A stretch of 64,000 bases of DNA. Origin: Glaciecola sp049650345. GTDB taxonomy: Bacteria > Pseudomonadota > Gammaproteobacteria > Enterobacterales > Alteromonadaceae. The notes beneath the pieces are model-generated. The model had not been told where the DNA came from. It worked only from the letters and a program-made list of their open reading frames with translations, and did no database searches. Below, one piece after another: positions 44,849 through 54,086 of this stretch. Position 1 is the first letter of the stretch, and every line of letters starts with the position of its first letter. A program made the translations under genes and the position numbers. The stretch is from contig JBARZY010000056.1 of assembly GCA_049650345.1 (NCBI GenBank), forward strand, positions 6,518-70,517. Direction: 5' to 3'.

Positions 44849-47800
44849 ATGCGAGCATTTCGTGGCATGAACAATAAGGTGAGGCTGTTACTAACAGCCT
44901 CGTTAGTACTTTGGCTGGGCATGGCAAATGCGCAAACCCAAGATCAGTCGTCAATTGGTGTGTTCCAATTTGTAGCGAGTACAATTGATGTAGTGGGTTT
45001 AGAAGACGATGTGTCATACATTGTGCGCAACGAACTGCGAAAAGCACCTAATTTAGTGGTGATTAATCAGCGCGAATTGGAACTGGCGCTGTCTCGCAAC
45101 GATATTCAACAAACGTATAGTGACCAAGAGGCGGTAAAAGCCGCTACGGTATTAAATTTAAATTATGTAATTATTGGCCGGGTTAGTCGCGAAGGTCAGC
45201 AAATTGTTGCAAATGTTGATATTGTTTCGCCCATCAATGCGGCGTCAATCGATTCACTAAAGTTCACGTTTAATAATCAAGCGCAAATTGCTTTACAAGC
45301 AACTTACATAGGTGAAAGCTTAGCTACGGCGATTGCGGCACATATTGTCGATGCCAAGGCATCGGTAAAAAGCTTAGGCGAAGATTGGGTAAACAGTATA
45401 AGCGCCAACTACAACAATGGCTTAGTTACCGTTGAGTGGACCTTAGCTGACCCTGAAGTAGGCTTCTTGGGTTTTAACCTATACCGAGCTACAAGCGAGC
45501 AGGGCCCTTTTAGTTATATCTCAAGCGAATCTGAATTATCATCAAAAGATAATCCCGGTACCGATGCAGCCACCTATTATTATCAACTGAGTATGGTGAA
45601 TGAAGACGGCGAAGAAATCCGTAGTGAGAAACTGGCCTCGGTAGTCGTTGAAGAAATCAAACTGTCGAGTTTGTTCCCGCCTACAGTGGTGAATACAACT
45701 GAAAGAGTCAATGGCATTGCATTAGAGTTTTTTCCAAGTTCTGAGAATGTGGGTAAAGCAATTTTGGGATACGAGTTGGTGCGCCGCAGTGAGGCAAGTG
45801 ATTGGGTAGTGGTTAATACCTATAATTTGCCAGTTGCCAATTCTAGCAGTCAATCAAATTCAGGCTCACCAAATAGCATTAAAAAGTTTACACTGAGTGA
45901 TACGCAATCTGCGCAAATTGATGGTCCTGTGAGCTACGCAGTACGCGCTTTTTCGCAAAGCGAGAAAGGTCAAATGACCGATGCTATTGACTATACGCCA
46001 GCAACGGCACCGCAACTGCAATTAGCATCAAATAGTACCTTGCGCGAAATCGCAATTACTTGGCAGCCAGCGTCGGCAGGTTTCGGTTATCGTATATATA
46101 GAAAAGCCGCCGATGAATCAGATTGGATGCTGCTTCAAGAGTTACCGCAATTACAAACGAACACATATACTGATACCAATATTGAGCAAGAAAGTCAGTC
46201 GTTTAAATATGCGATATCGGTATTTGATGATTTTGGCGAAACATCAAAGTCAGCACCATTTGAGGCAAGCAGTAAAGCATCGCTAGAGCCACCTTCACAA
46301 GTTAAAGGTACTTCTGGATTGGCGCGTAAAGCAATAATTAACTGGCTGCCAATTACCGATCCTGATGTAGCTGGCTATTCTGTGTTTCGTGCGCCTTATA
46401 CTGAAGATGAAGAGTTTACTTTAACTCGCATAGGGGAAATTACCGACCCTCTTGCCACTACATTTACTGACGATAGCGCCTTACAAGATAACACGGCATA
46501 TTATTATTCGGTGGCGTCAATTAATCGTTTCAACAGCTCGGGGCCAGTAAGTCAAGCTGTACTGGTGACAACTAAAGAGCCACCTTTGCCGGTTAGTTCG
46601 GTCGTAGCCAACTTGCAAAACAATCAAGTGCAATTAAGCTGGGACTTGCCAACCACCCCTGATATTAAAACCATACAAATAGAACGTAGTTTTGATGGTC
46701 AAGTATTCGATAAAATAGCAAGCCTAGAGGTATCAAGTGGTAAAGCTACCCAATTTAGCGATGCAAATTTATTGAGTGGTGCTGAGCAAGTGTATCGTTT
46801 AATGGTAATAGACAGTGATGGGCTTACCAGCGCACCAGCAAGCAGTAATGCACTTAGTATTGACTTGCCTCTTGCCCTAAATGTTCCTACCGACGGCATG
46901 TTACGAAAAATATCCTTGGCTTGGGAAAACGCAATGGCACCAGCGTTAATAAAGCTCTATCGAGGTACAGACCAACAAAACTTAGCGCTTATTAATGAAA
47001 TAGAGGGGTTAACCAAAAGCAATTATATCGATGAGACTGACTTAATTGATGACCAAACCTACTTTGTAAAAATAGAATCTTGGTTAAATGGCAATAAGTT
47101 AGCAGAGTCAGATATTGTTACTAGTACTACTAAAGACATTCCTGCTCCGCAAAACTTAGTTGCTGTTTCAAATTTACCTAAACGTATTTCACTAAGTTGG
47201 GATGCCGTAAATGACGAAAGTATTCAGCAATATGTCGTTTTTAGGCGTCCTGCGGGCACCGACAATAGCCAACTGGTATCTATCGCGCAGATAAAGTCTA
47301 GTAGCACAACTGAATTTACCGATGAGATGTTTACGCAGCGAACCACTCAGCTTGGCGATAGCATTGAACATGGCAAAGAATATGAATACGCCATTGCTAG
47401 TAAAAATGTATTTGATGCCACCGGGTTTATTGGTGAAATAGTGTCAGCATCAAGTAAAAAATTGCCGCAAGCACCCTCGCAGGTAAATGTATCTACTACC
47501 ACCGAAGCGGTTGAGTTAACTTGGCAACAGGGCGATGAAAGCGATTTGGTTACCACAGTAATTGAACGTAAATGGCCGTTTGAAACAACCTTTACCAAAA
47601 TTGCTGAAGTATCACCTAGCACTAGCAGCTATAAAGACACCAGTTTGTATCCCTACGCAAGTCCTGAGTATCGCTTAAGCATTGTTGACAAAGACGACTT
47701 GGTTTCTGCATTCACCCGCGTAAATGACATAAATAACCTCAAGAACGTTAGCCTTAATGTAGAAGCAGAGGGTTTATTGCGAGAGCTAACCATTGCTTGG

Positions 47801-48610
47801 GATGACACCTCTAGCAATATTTCAGTTGTGGTGAATAGACGAAAAGCAGGTACGACAAATTGGACTTCATTAGCAACTGTTAGCGCTGCAACCGGCAATT
47901 ACAACGATACCAATAATTTAGCTGATCAAACCGAATATGAGTACAAGCTTATATTGCAAACCTCTGCAGAGCAGCCATTTGTACTAGGTGAATCGAATAT
48001 TGTAAGTGCTCGGACAAAAGATTTACCTCCGGCTCCAAATCTTACTGCTGTGAGCGACTTAGTTAAGCAAGTTGACTTAACTTGGGAAATAGATACCGAC
48101 AAAGACGTAGCGGGATATAACTTATATAAAGTGAATGATGCTGGCGAATTAGAGTTGCTAGAGACCTTCAAAAGACAAGAAAGTAGTTATGCAGACAACG
48201 GAACTTTTTTCTCCAAGCTTAGCGATGGTAGCGCGTATAATTACAAAATAGCAGCGTTCAATACGTTTAAAGTAGAAGGATTGCATGGAGAGTTAGTGTC
48301 AGCCACTACAAAAGCCGTCCCAACTGCGCCCCAAGGTTTAAGTGCTCAATTATCTGGCAGTACAGTGGTATTGTCGTGGTTAAGTAATCCGCAAACTGAT
48401 ATTGTTACCTACGAGATATACCGTGGTAGCACCTGCAATAGAGTAAGCGCGGTGGCAAAAGTATCCGCTAACGGTAACCTAAACTATGAAGATAGCAGTG
48501 CAAAATCGGGACGAGATTACTGTTATAAACTAAAAGCGATCGACAGTACCGAACTGGAAAGTGGACTCTCAGGCGGCGCTCAAATTAGCACTCCAGAGGC
48601 TGCAGAGTAA
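44849..48610 (+). CDS. Giant exported protein: CsgG/LpoB-like head plus about 11 fibronectin-III repeats (gene 3)
   Basis: 1253 residues. Signal peptide ends MANAQ (about residue 31). Residues 35-160 are a CsgG/LpoB/FlgO-like alpha/beta domain (SSIGVFQFVASTIDVVG, VVINQRELELAL, LNYVIIGRVSREGQQIVANVDIV). From about 165 to the C terminus I count about 11 fibronectin type III-like repeats of 85-110 residues, recognisable by recurring V-x-L-x-W, Y-x-x-x-R and Y-x-Y-x-V/I blocks (such as VQLSWDLP, ISLSWDAV, VDLTWEID). Such a stack would be some tens of nanometres long. No cell-wall anchor or autotransporter domain. The stop overlaps the next start (TAATG). Confidence 0.82.
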   Translation: MRAFRGMNNKVRLLLTASLVLWLGMANAQTQDQSSIGVFQFVASTIDVVGLEDDVSYIVRNELRKAPNLVVINQRELELALSRNDIQQTYSDQEAVKAATVLNLNYVIIGRVSREGQQIVANVDIVSPINAASIDSLKFTFNNQAQIALQATYIGESLATAIAAHIVDAKASVKSLGEDWVNSISANYNNGLVTVEWTLADPEVGFLGFNLYRATSEQGPFSYISSESELSSKDNPGTDAATYYYQLSMVNEDGEEIRSEKLASVVVEEIKLSSLFPPTVVNTTERVNGIALEFFPSSENVGKAILGYELVRRSEASDWVVVNTYNLPVANSSSQSNSGSPNSIKKFTLSDTQSAQIDGPVSYAVRAFSQSEKGQMTDAIDYTPATAPQLQLASNSTLREIAITWQPASAGFGYRIYRKAADESDWMLLQELPQLQTNTYTDTNIEQESQSFKYAISVFDDFGETSKSAPFEASSKASLEPPSQVKGTSGLARKAIINWLPITDPDVAGYSVFRAPYTEDEEFTLTRIGEITDPLATTFTDDSALQDNTAYYYSVASINRFNSSGPVSQAVLVTTKEPPLPVSSVVANLQNNQVQLSWDLPTTPDIKTIQIERSFDGQVFDKIASLEVSSGKATQFSDANLLSGAEQVYRLMVIDSDGLTSAPASSNALSIDLPLALNVPTDGMLRKISLAWENAMAPALIKLYRGTDQQNLALINEIEGLTKSNYIDETDLIDDQTYFVKIESWLNGNKLAESDIVTSTTKDIPAPQNLVAVSNLPKRISLSWDAVNDESIQQYVVFRRPAGTDNSQLVSIAQIKSSSTTEFTDEMFTQRTTQLGDSIEHGKEYEYAIASKNVFDATGFIGEIVSASSKKLPQAPSQVNVSTTTEAVELTWQQGDESDLVTTVIERKWPFETTFTKIAEVSPSTSSYKDTSLYPYASPEYRLSIVDKDDLVSAFTRVNDINNLKNVSLNVEAEGLLRELTIAWDDTSSNISVVVNRRKAGTTNWTSLATVSAATGNYNDTNNLADQTEYEYKLILQTSAEQPFVLGESNIVSARTKDLPPAPNLTAVSDLVKQVDLTWEIDTDKDVAGYNLYKVNDAGELELLETFKRQESSYADNGTFFSKLSDGSAYNYKIAAFNTFKVEGLHGELVSATTKAVPTAPQGLSAQLSGSTVVLSWLSNPQTDIVTYEIYRGSTCNRVSAVAKVSANGNLNYEDSSAKSGRDYCYKLKAIDSTELESGLSGGAQISTPEAAE

Positions 48611-48981
48611 TGAATAACGTTAAACTAACAACCCTTATCTTATGTTTCGTGTTGGCGGTATTTGCTTCGGCATCTGCTCATGCTCAAGATTCGTCAAGTA
48701 AGAAACCGCTACAAAGCGATCAATTACAAAAAATTAAAACTAATTACGAAAACTGCGTATTTTCAAAAGGTAAGTCACTATTAAAATATGCCAGCTTCAG
48801 AGAGGCCGTAGATTTTGCCCCTTTGGCATGCAGGAAGCAGTTGTTACAGTCAAAGAAATATTTGCTAGATAGTGCATTTAAAGTTGATGTAATAGACGAA
48901 CTGGTAAGTTCAATAGAAGAAGGTGTGCGTATTGATTTGGTCAATATGCTAATTACAGAAATTGAAAAGGACGAAAAATGA
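48610..48981 (+). CDS. Small exported protein of unknown function (gene 4)
   Basis: 123 residues, not recognised. Signal peptide residues 1-25 (cleavage at AHAQ). The mature protein is helical with two cysteines (NYENCVFSK and LACRKQ), which could form a disulphide in the periplasm. Overlaps both neighbours (TAATG before, ATGA after), so it is surely translated as part of the operon. Confidence 0.7.
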   Translation: MNNVKLTTLILCFVLAVFASASAHAQDSSSKKPLQSDQLQKIKTNYENCVFSKGKSLLKYASFREAVDFAPLACRKQLLQSKKYLLDSAFKVDVIDELVSSIEEGVRIDLVNMLITEIEKDEK

Positions 48982-49409
48982 AAGCTTTAATTGGTGTGGC
49001 TTGTGCATTATTTTTAAGCTCAAGTTTTGCTGAAGAAGGGTTGATTATTGCCGACGGTTTTGGCGCCTCAGATTTAACTAAAGTACCCCTAGAACAGCAA
49101 GCTAAAATGATGGCTAGGCGTGCCGCTCAGGTAGACGCACAACGTAATCTTGCCGAGCAAATTAAAGGCTTACGGTTAACTGGTGGCACTACCATGGAAG
49201 ACTTCGAGGTTAGCAGTGATATTGTTGCCACACGTGTTAAAGGCGTATTGCGTGGTGCTTTTGAACTGTCATCAACTACTACTAAAGATGGCGATGCGAT
49301 TGTGGTTGAAGTGAAAATGGCAATATGTGCTAATGGTTTTCACGAAAAATGTAAAAATCGTCCTAATCTAGAAGATGCTATGGCTTTAGCGTCTACCGTT
49401 AAGCAGTAA
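48978..49409 (+). CDS. LPP20-family exported protein (gene 5)
   Basis: 143 residues. Signal peptide 1-18 (SSSFAEE) without a lipobox Cys. The rest is an LPP20 domain (PF02169): MARRAAQVDAQRNLAEQIKGLRL, then TRVKGVLRGAF and IVVEVKMAICANG. FlgP, which builds the outer-membrane-associated H/basal-disk ring of Vibrio and Campylobacter flagella, and Helicobacter Lpp20 share this domain. Residues RAA-x-x-DAQRNL recur in gene 8 of the same operon. Confidence 0.85.
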   Translation: MKALIGVACALFLSSSFAEEGLIIADGFGASDLTKVPLEQQAKMMARRAAQVDAQRNLAEQIKGLRLTGGTTMEDFEVSSDIVATRVKGVLRGAFELSSTTTKDGDAIVVEVKMAICANGFHEKCKNRPNLEDAMALASTVKQ

Positions 49410-49414
49410 CAACA

Positions 49415-50974
49415 ATGAAGTTCGATATGGATAATCGTAACGCAGGCCTACATGGCAGTGAGCGTTTTTTTCAGATAATAAAAGTCACTTTTTTTACTGC
49501 TATTATTGCTTTTGGTTTGGGCTTGCATGCTAACACTTCTGCTGCTGCTGATATGCAGGTAACAGAGGCAGATTTTACTGATGAGTTTGATGACCTAGAC
49601 GACGACTTCGATAACATTGAAGCGAAGCTTGAACGTAACTTCCTGCAAACTGATGCACAATTAGAGGCCCGCTATCAAGCGGTGCACAAAGCAATCCAGG
49701 CTGCTTTTAATAAAGAAACCAAAAAAATCGAAGTCCAGTGGCCCAATGACGTAATAGTGCCTGAAGGCGCTGTATGGGTTGCGTATACCGACGATTATCA
49801 AGAACGTGTGATTTATGACTTTGAACAGGGATATTATGAACTTGAAGTGAATACTCAAGATCTTGGAGAGTCTCTACTAAAATTAAACGCGTTAGCGAAA
49901 CAACTACAAACGAATAAAGCGCAAACCCTACAATCTTTTGATGTATTTAGCGAAGCAATTGCTACCGAATTAGTAGCCATTAAGGCCCCCGTTACCGATA
50001 GCGATATCGAAACAGCACCTGCTAACACAGATAAAAACAATACCTCTGCGGATGAAAGTAACAGCCGGCGAGGTCTTTTTAAACCAGCAAATTACGACGT
50101 TATTGCATCGGTGAGTGCGCCGGTTCCCGACATAGACATTAACGCAATGATGCGGGAAATAGAAGCGCAAAAACTTGCCAAGTTAGTGGCAGAGGCTGAA
50201 CACGGTATTGCGATTAATAGCAAAGGACAAATGATAGCGCGTGTTAAGCCTGCAAAAAAAGAAGAGGTGAGTACAGAACCAGCAATAAGAGCTTCTGTGT
50301 CAAGCCAAGTATCGCTCAGCCCGGCTATTGAAAACCCTGTCAATCTGCCGGTAATTGACGAATCTCCAGAATTACGTCTTCAAAAGACTGATAACGGTTG
50401 GGCGCTGAAGGTGCCATTTGTGAACAGTTTCCAGCAAACGCTTATTGATCAGCGCATGCAAACCATCAATAAAATGTCGTCGCGCTTTGATGTTGACGTA
50501 TCCATTATTTTGGCCATTATCGAAGCCGAATCAAGTTTTAATCCGATGGCAACTTCCCATATCCCTGCTTTTGGTTTAATGCAGTTAGTGCCCAAAACAG
50601 CGGGGGTTGATGCTTATCGCCACGTGTATGGCAAACACCGTATTTTAAGCCCTGATTATTTATATGATGTCGAAAACAACCTAGAATTAGGAACGGCCTA
50701 CATTGACCTTTTACAAACCCGATATTTACGTGGTATTGAAGACCCACAAAATCGCCTGTACTCTATGATTGCCAGTTATAATACTGGCGTGGGTAATTTA
50801 GCAAATACTGTGACCGGTAAAAAACGCATACGCCAAGCTATCAGTAGTATTAATGATATGCAACCAGCATATTACTATGACTTTTTACAACAAAATTTAC
50901 CGGCGCAAGAAACAAAGAATTACTTAAATAAAGTCATTAAAAAACAACAAAAATATGCGCATTTGGACAACTGA
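49415..50974 (+). CDS. MltC-like lytic transglycosylase with long insert (gene 6)
   Basis: 519 residues against about 360 for E. coli MltC. A signal sequence (residues 15-45) has no lipobox Cys. Residues 45-150 match the MltC N-terminal domain (DEFDDLDDDFDNIE, KKIEVQWPNDVIVPEGAVW). A low-complexity linker (about 170-330) follows, then the SLT catalytic domain: IIEAESSFNPMA with catalytic Glu372, SHIPAFGLMQLVPKTAG, ELGTAYIDLLQTRYL and YSMIASYNTGVGN. It should cut peptidoglycan glycan strands to 1,6-anhydro ends. Lodged in an envelope-assembly operon, it probably opens the wall for that structure. An ATG at 49427 is an alternative start. Confidence 0.88.
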   Translation: MKFDMDNRNAGLHGSERFFQIIKVTFFTAIIAFGLGLHANTSAAADMQVTEADFTDEFDDLDDDFDNIEAKLERNFLQTDAQLEARYQAVHKAIQAAFNKETKKIEVQWPNDVIVPEGAVWVAYTDDYQERVIYDFEQGYYELEVNTQDLGESLLKLNALAKQLQTNKAQTLQSFDVFSEAIATELVAIKAPVTDSDIETAPANTDKNNTSADESNSRRGLFKPANYDVIASVSAPVPDIDINAMMREIEAQKLAKLVAEAEHGIAINSKGQMIARVKPAKKEEVSTEPAIRASVSSQVSLSPAIENPVNLPVIDESPELRLQKTDNGWALKVPFVNSFQQTLIDQRMQTINKMSSRFDVDVSIILAIIEAESSFNPMATSHIPAFGLMQLVPKTAGVDAYRHVYGKHRILSPDYLYDVENNLELGTAYIDLLQTRYLRGIEDPQNRLYSMIASYNTGVGNLANTVTGKKRIRQAISSINDMQPAYYYDFLQQNLPAQETKNYLNKVIKKQQKYAHLDN

Positions 50975-50978
50975 CAAT

Positions 50979-52925
50979 ATGAATGGTTTTAGCGGTATTA
51001 AGCACGCACTTAAAATAGTACAACTAAGTATATTCGTGTGCATGTTACAAGCTTGTGGAGCAACCTCTAGCGACACCGGAAGCAATGCTACTAGTAATTC
51101 TACTAGTAGCGACGCATCAAATAGTACTCAAAACGCTTCAGCGACATCAAACCGAAAATCAGATGAAGTTTCTGTAACTGATACTAGCGAGGCCTCTAAC
51201 GAAGAATCAAGACTACCGCAACGCATCGCGCTATTACCCTTTAATCAACAGGCCGACACCAACGCCGAAATAGCCGATATGTTACGTGAGTCGGTCTTTA
51301 GCCATCTATCAAGCACTAATTATTTGTTTGTTCGACCACAAGAAGTTGACCAACGTATCTTATTGCTAGAAAACCAAACTCAATTCAGCCCTGCGGATGC
51401 ACCTTTGTTATCGGGGTTGTTAGAGTCAGATGCAATTCTGATTGGCGATATTATAAGCTCTGACGCTACCTATGTGGGGGTAGCCGCGCAAATTTATTAT
51501 AAGGTTCAAATAAGTCTTGTAGATAAAACCGGCAAGGTTATTTGGACGGACGTTTTTAGTGAGCGATCTATTGAAGGTGGTGTGTCAGCCGATCCATTTA
51601 GCATGCTCTATAGCTTAGCAGTTACTGCCATGCACTTGGGTAAAGAAAACCTATTTGCGGTAGCTGATAAAATAGGCCGGCAAGTTTCCACGAGTATTCC
51701 ACAGCCAGAAGGCGCATTTACCTTAAATAATCTCTATATTGAAAACGTGGTTCACGACGCCGTGAATAAAACACTGAAGTACGGTGATTCTATTAAGGTG
51801 GGCATAAAAGCACCACCAAACATGGCGGTGACCGTATCGATTGAAAATATCTCAGAATTATTTAATGCCACAGAAACCCAAGCGGGTACCTACTTTACCG
51901 ACATTCCTGTGAGTAGTAATTGGAATGGCACTAATTTGTTACTTACCGCTTACGTGATAGATAAAACAGGCAATCGTTCACGCAAAATTAGCACACTGGG
52001 ACTTATTAATATTGATAATACGGCACCTGCTCCGGTACGCAACTTACGTGTTGATTTGGCGGCAACCTCCCTTGATTTGACTTGGGAGCACGATGAACGA
52101 AATATCGAGTATGTTGTTTACCAATTAGCAGGTAATGAAGTGAAAAACCTTGGTTCAACTAACAGCAAGAAGTTTTCAGTCGATGGTCTTACCCACAATG
52201 CCTTTGAAAATTATCGATTTGCGGTTGAAGCAAAAGACCCTGCAAATAACATCAGCGACAAGGCTATTGTTGAAGATGAATACTTGCCTAGTAAAGCATT
52301 AAAGCAATCGAACATGTTAACTAAAGCAAAACTGCCATTGCTTATTTCGCAAGACACACGCTTGGTTAAACAACATAGCCCATATTTAGTCGACAACAAT
52401 ACGCAAGTAAGTAATGGCGCAACTCTTTATATAGAACCTGGTGTGCAGTTAGAGTTTAGTCAATCTGGCAGTATAGAAGTACTTGGTAGCTTAAATACAT
52501 TTGGCCAAGCCCCTATCATTTTCAGTGCGCTTAGTTCAAAAATGGGTGATCAAACATTTATTAAAATTAATTCAAACAAGCATGTGTTGCTAAATGGGTT
52601 TGTTATTAATAATGCAGGCATAGCCATAGAAGTGTTAAAAGGCAAACCGACTATTCAAAATTGTGAAATTATGAATAGTAAATATACTGCTCTGTCTATC
52701 GTCAATACGGCTAATGTGAAGGTTAATAATTGCATTATTAATGGTAGCAATACCAGCGCAATAGTGGTCGCAAACAATGCTCGACTGAGTATTAAAAACA
52801 GTCAGTTGTCTAACAATTTACCGTTTCATATTCAAAACTCTTCAACCTACAGCGTTGATGCTCGTAATAACCAATGGCAGCCAGCACCGGATGTCATGAC
52901 CGTACTAGGGAATGTAAAATACTAA
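50979..52925 (+). CDS. Lipoprotein: GNA1162-like head, Fn3-like middle, beta-helix tail (gene 7)
   Basis: 648 residues from ATG 50979, chosen because it directly precedes a signal peptide with a perfect lipobox LQAC (about Cys26). A Ser/Thr/Asn-rich spacer (about 28-75) is followed by a GNA1162/LpoB-like domain (RIALLPFNQQADTN, YLFVRPQEVDQRI, DAILIGDIISSDATYVG), a Fn3-like segment (APAPVRNLRVDLAATSLDLTW), and from about residue 455 a right-handed beta-helix region with short repeats (GVQLEFSQSGSIEVLG, KPTIQNCEIMNS, ANVKVNNCIINGS). The stop overlaps the next start (TAATG). Confidence 0.78.
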   Translation: MNGFSGIKHALKIVQLSIFVCMLQACGATSSDTGSNATSNSTSSDASNSTQNASATSNRKSDEVSVTDTSEASNEESRLPQRIALLPFNQQADTNAEIADMLRESVFSHLSSTNYLFVRPQEVDQRILLLENQTQFSPADAPLLSGLLESDAILIGDIISSDATYVGVAAQIYYKVQISLVDKTGKVIWTDVFSERSIEGGVSADPFSMLYSLAVTAMHLGKENLFAVADKIGRQVSTSIPQPEGAFTLNNLYIENVVHDAVNKTLKYGDSIKVGIKAPPNMAVTVSIENISELFNATETQAGTYFTDIPVSSNWNGTNLLLTAYVIDKTGNRSRKISTLGLINIDNTAPAPVRNLRVDLAATSLDLTWEHDERNIEYVVYQLAGNEVKNLGSTNSKKFSVDGLTHNAFENYRFAVEAKDPANNISDKAIVEDEYLPSKALKQSNMLTKAKLPLLISQDTRLVKQHSPYLVDNNTQVSNGATLYIEPGVQLEFSQSGSIEVLGSLNTFGQAPIIFSALSSKMGDQTFIKINSNKHVLLNGFVINNAGIAIEVLKGKPTIQNCEIMNSKYTALSIVNTANVKVNNCIINGSNTSAIVVANNARLSIKNSQLSNNLPFHIQNSSTYSVDARNNQWQPAPDVMTVLGNVKY

Positions 52926-53929
52926 TGAATAAGCAAAAAACATTTGGATTGTTGTTGTGTTTATTGGGCAGTTTCTCTGCTGTGGCACAGCAAAAAGGAG
53001 AATACAACGAATGGCTTTCGGTATCTTCTACCATGAACTGGAGTTCGGGCATGGTTACCGCAGAAGGCTTTGGTGTTGCTCCTGAGAACAAACGCGAGCA
53101 AGTAGGTAAATTACTAGCATGCAGGGCCGCAGTAACCGACGCACAGCGTAATTTGTTAGAAGCAACCCAAGGCGTTAAGGTTACCGTTGATACCAGTATT
53201 TCAAAAATGGCATCACAATACGACACCGTGAAATCAGCCGTAGAAGGAGTGGTAAAAGGCGCCTCAATACTTGAGCGAAATATCGTTGAAGACGGCACAT
53301 GCAAAGTGGTCATGGGCATATTTGTAGGCGGTAAACTAAGTGAAAGCGTGTACGAAGAAACCATTGCGGCTGCCTCTGAGCTTAGTATCTTATGGGATAT
53401 GTTTTTACAAGGCGACTTATCTTTAGGATTTGTATCAAGTGCAATAGCTGCGCAAACAGCACAACCGGCAAATACCGGTGATGCACCTTTAGCACTGAAT
53501 ACTGAGTTTGAAAGACTGGACGAGCGTGTAAGTAAACTAGAAAGTAGTCTACTTACTATTAATCCAGAGTTGGCGAATGCCAAAACACAAGACCAACCTA
53601 GCGGTTTAATTATCGATGTACGTGGACATCGCTTTTTACCTTCAATGACACCGGAATTACGTAAACCAAATGGGCAAGTAATTTATCCATCTATGGCCGA
53701 TAAACAAACGCTGGTGGCATCAGGTAAGTTATTGTCCTTGTTCTCACGTTCTCTTGAATATGCAATGAACCATCCAATAGTGGGCGACAAGCCATTACTG
53801 ATTAAAGCTTCTGCAGATGCCAGAGCGCCATCCAATATTCGCTTAACTGCACAAAATACCAGTCGATTGGTGGAACTTGCGAAACAAAACTTTTTTGATA
53901 CACCTAAAATTATTATTGTTTTAGACTAA
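52925..53929 (+). CDS. LPP20-family exported protein with extra C-terminal domain (gene 8)
   Basis: 334 residues from ATG 52925, which overlaps the previous stop. Signal peptide ends AVAQQ. The LPP20 domain (about 45-150) has CRAAVTDAQRNLLEATQGVKV, like gene 5, and VEGVVKGA. A heptad-like stretch (FERLDERVSKLESSLL, near residue 200) is followed by a C-terminal domain of about 115 residues (GLIIDVRGHRFLPSMTPEL, NGQVIYPS, LLIKASADARAPSNIRLT). This is the FlgP-like ring subunit type with an added domain. It ends the operon; a terminator follows. Confidence 0.82.
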   Translation: MNKQKTFGLLLCLLGSFSAVAQQKGEYNEWLSVSSTMNWSSGMVTAEGFGVAPENKREQVGKLLACRAAVTDAQRNLLEATQGVKVTVDTSISKMASQYDTVKSAVEGVVKGASILERNIVEDGTCKVVMGIFVGGKLSESVYEETIAAASELSILWDMFLQGDLSLGFVSSAIAAQTAQPANTGDAPLALNTEFERLDERVSKLESSLLTINPELANAKTQDQPSGLIIDVRGHRFLPSMTPELRKPNGQVIYPSMADKQTLVASGKLLSLFSRSLEYAMNHPIVGDKPLLIKASADARAPSNIRLTAQNTSRLVELAKQNFFDTPKIIIVLD

Positions 53930-53946
53930 TACTGTCATATTTTTGC

Positions 53947-53987
53947 AGCCGGCCTTTGTGGTTTATGCCCATCGGCCGGTTTTGTTT
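53947..53987 (+). terminator. Terminator of the eight-gene envelope operon
   Basis: AGCCGGCC (53947-53954) pairs with GGCCGGTT (53974-53981), followed by TTTGTTTT. It lies 17 bases after the last stop codon. Confidence 0.88.
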
Positions 53988-54086
53988 TCCTCTTATTTCG
54001 CCTATTTACCATAAACGTGTTTAGTTTATGTCTTACACCGTCTATTATTGTTCCCTTATTAATTTTTGAATTATCTACTATTGACT

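Noticed and set aside
52894..53583. 229-codon minus-strand frame opposite the second LPP20 gene
   Set aside because: Antisense to an operon gene with clear domain identity; no start context or homology features.
41785..53929. The envelope operon as an ordinary curli or flagellar locus
   Set aside because: No CsgA/B/D/E/F, flagellin, hook, motor or export genes occur, and the CsgG/FlgT-like proteins have extra long domains.
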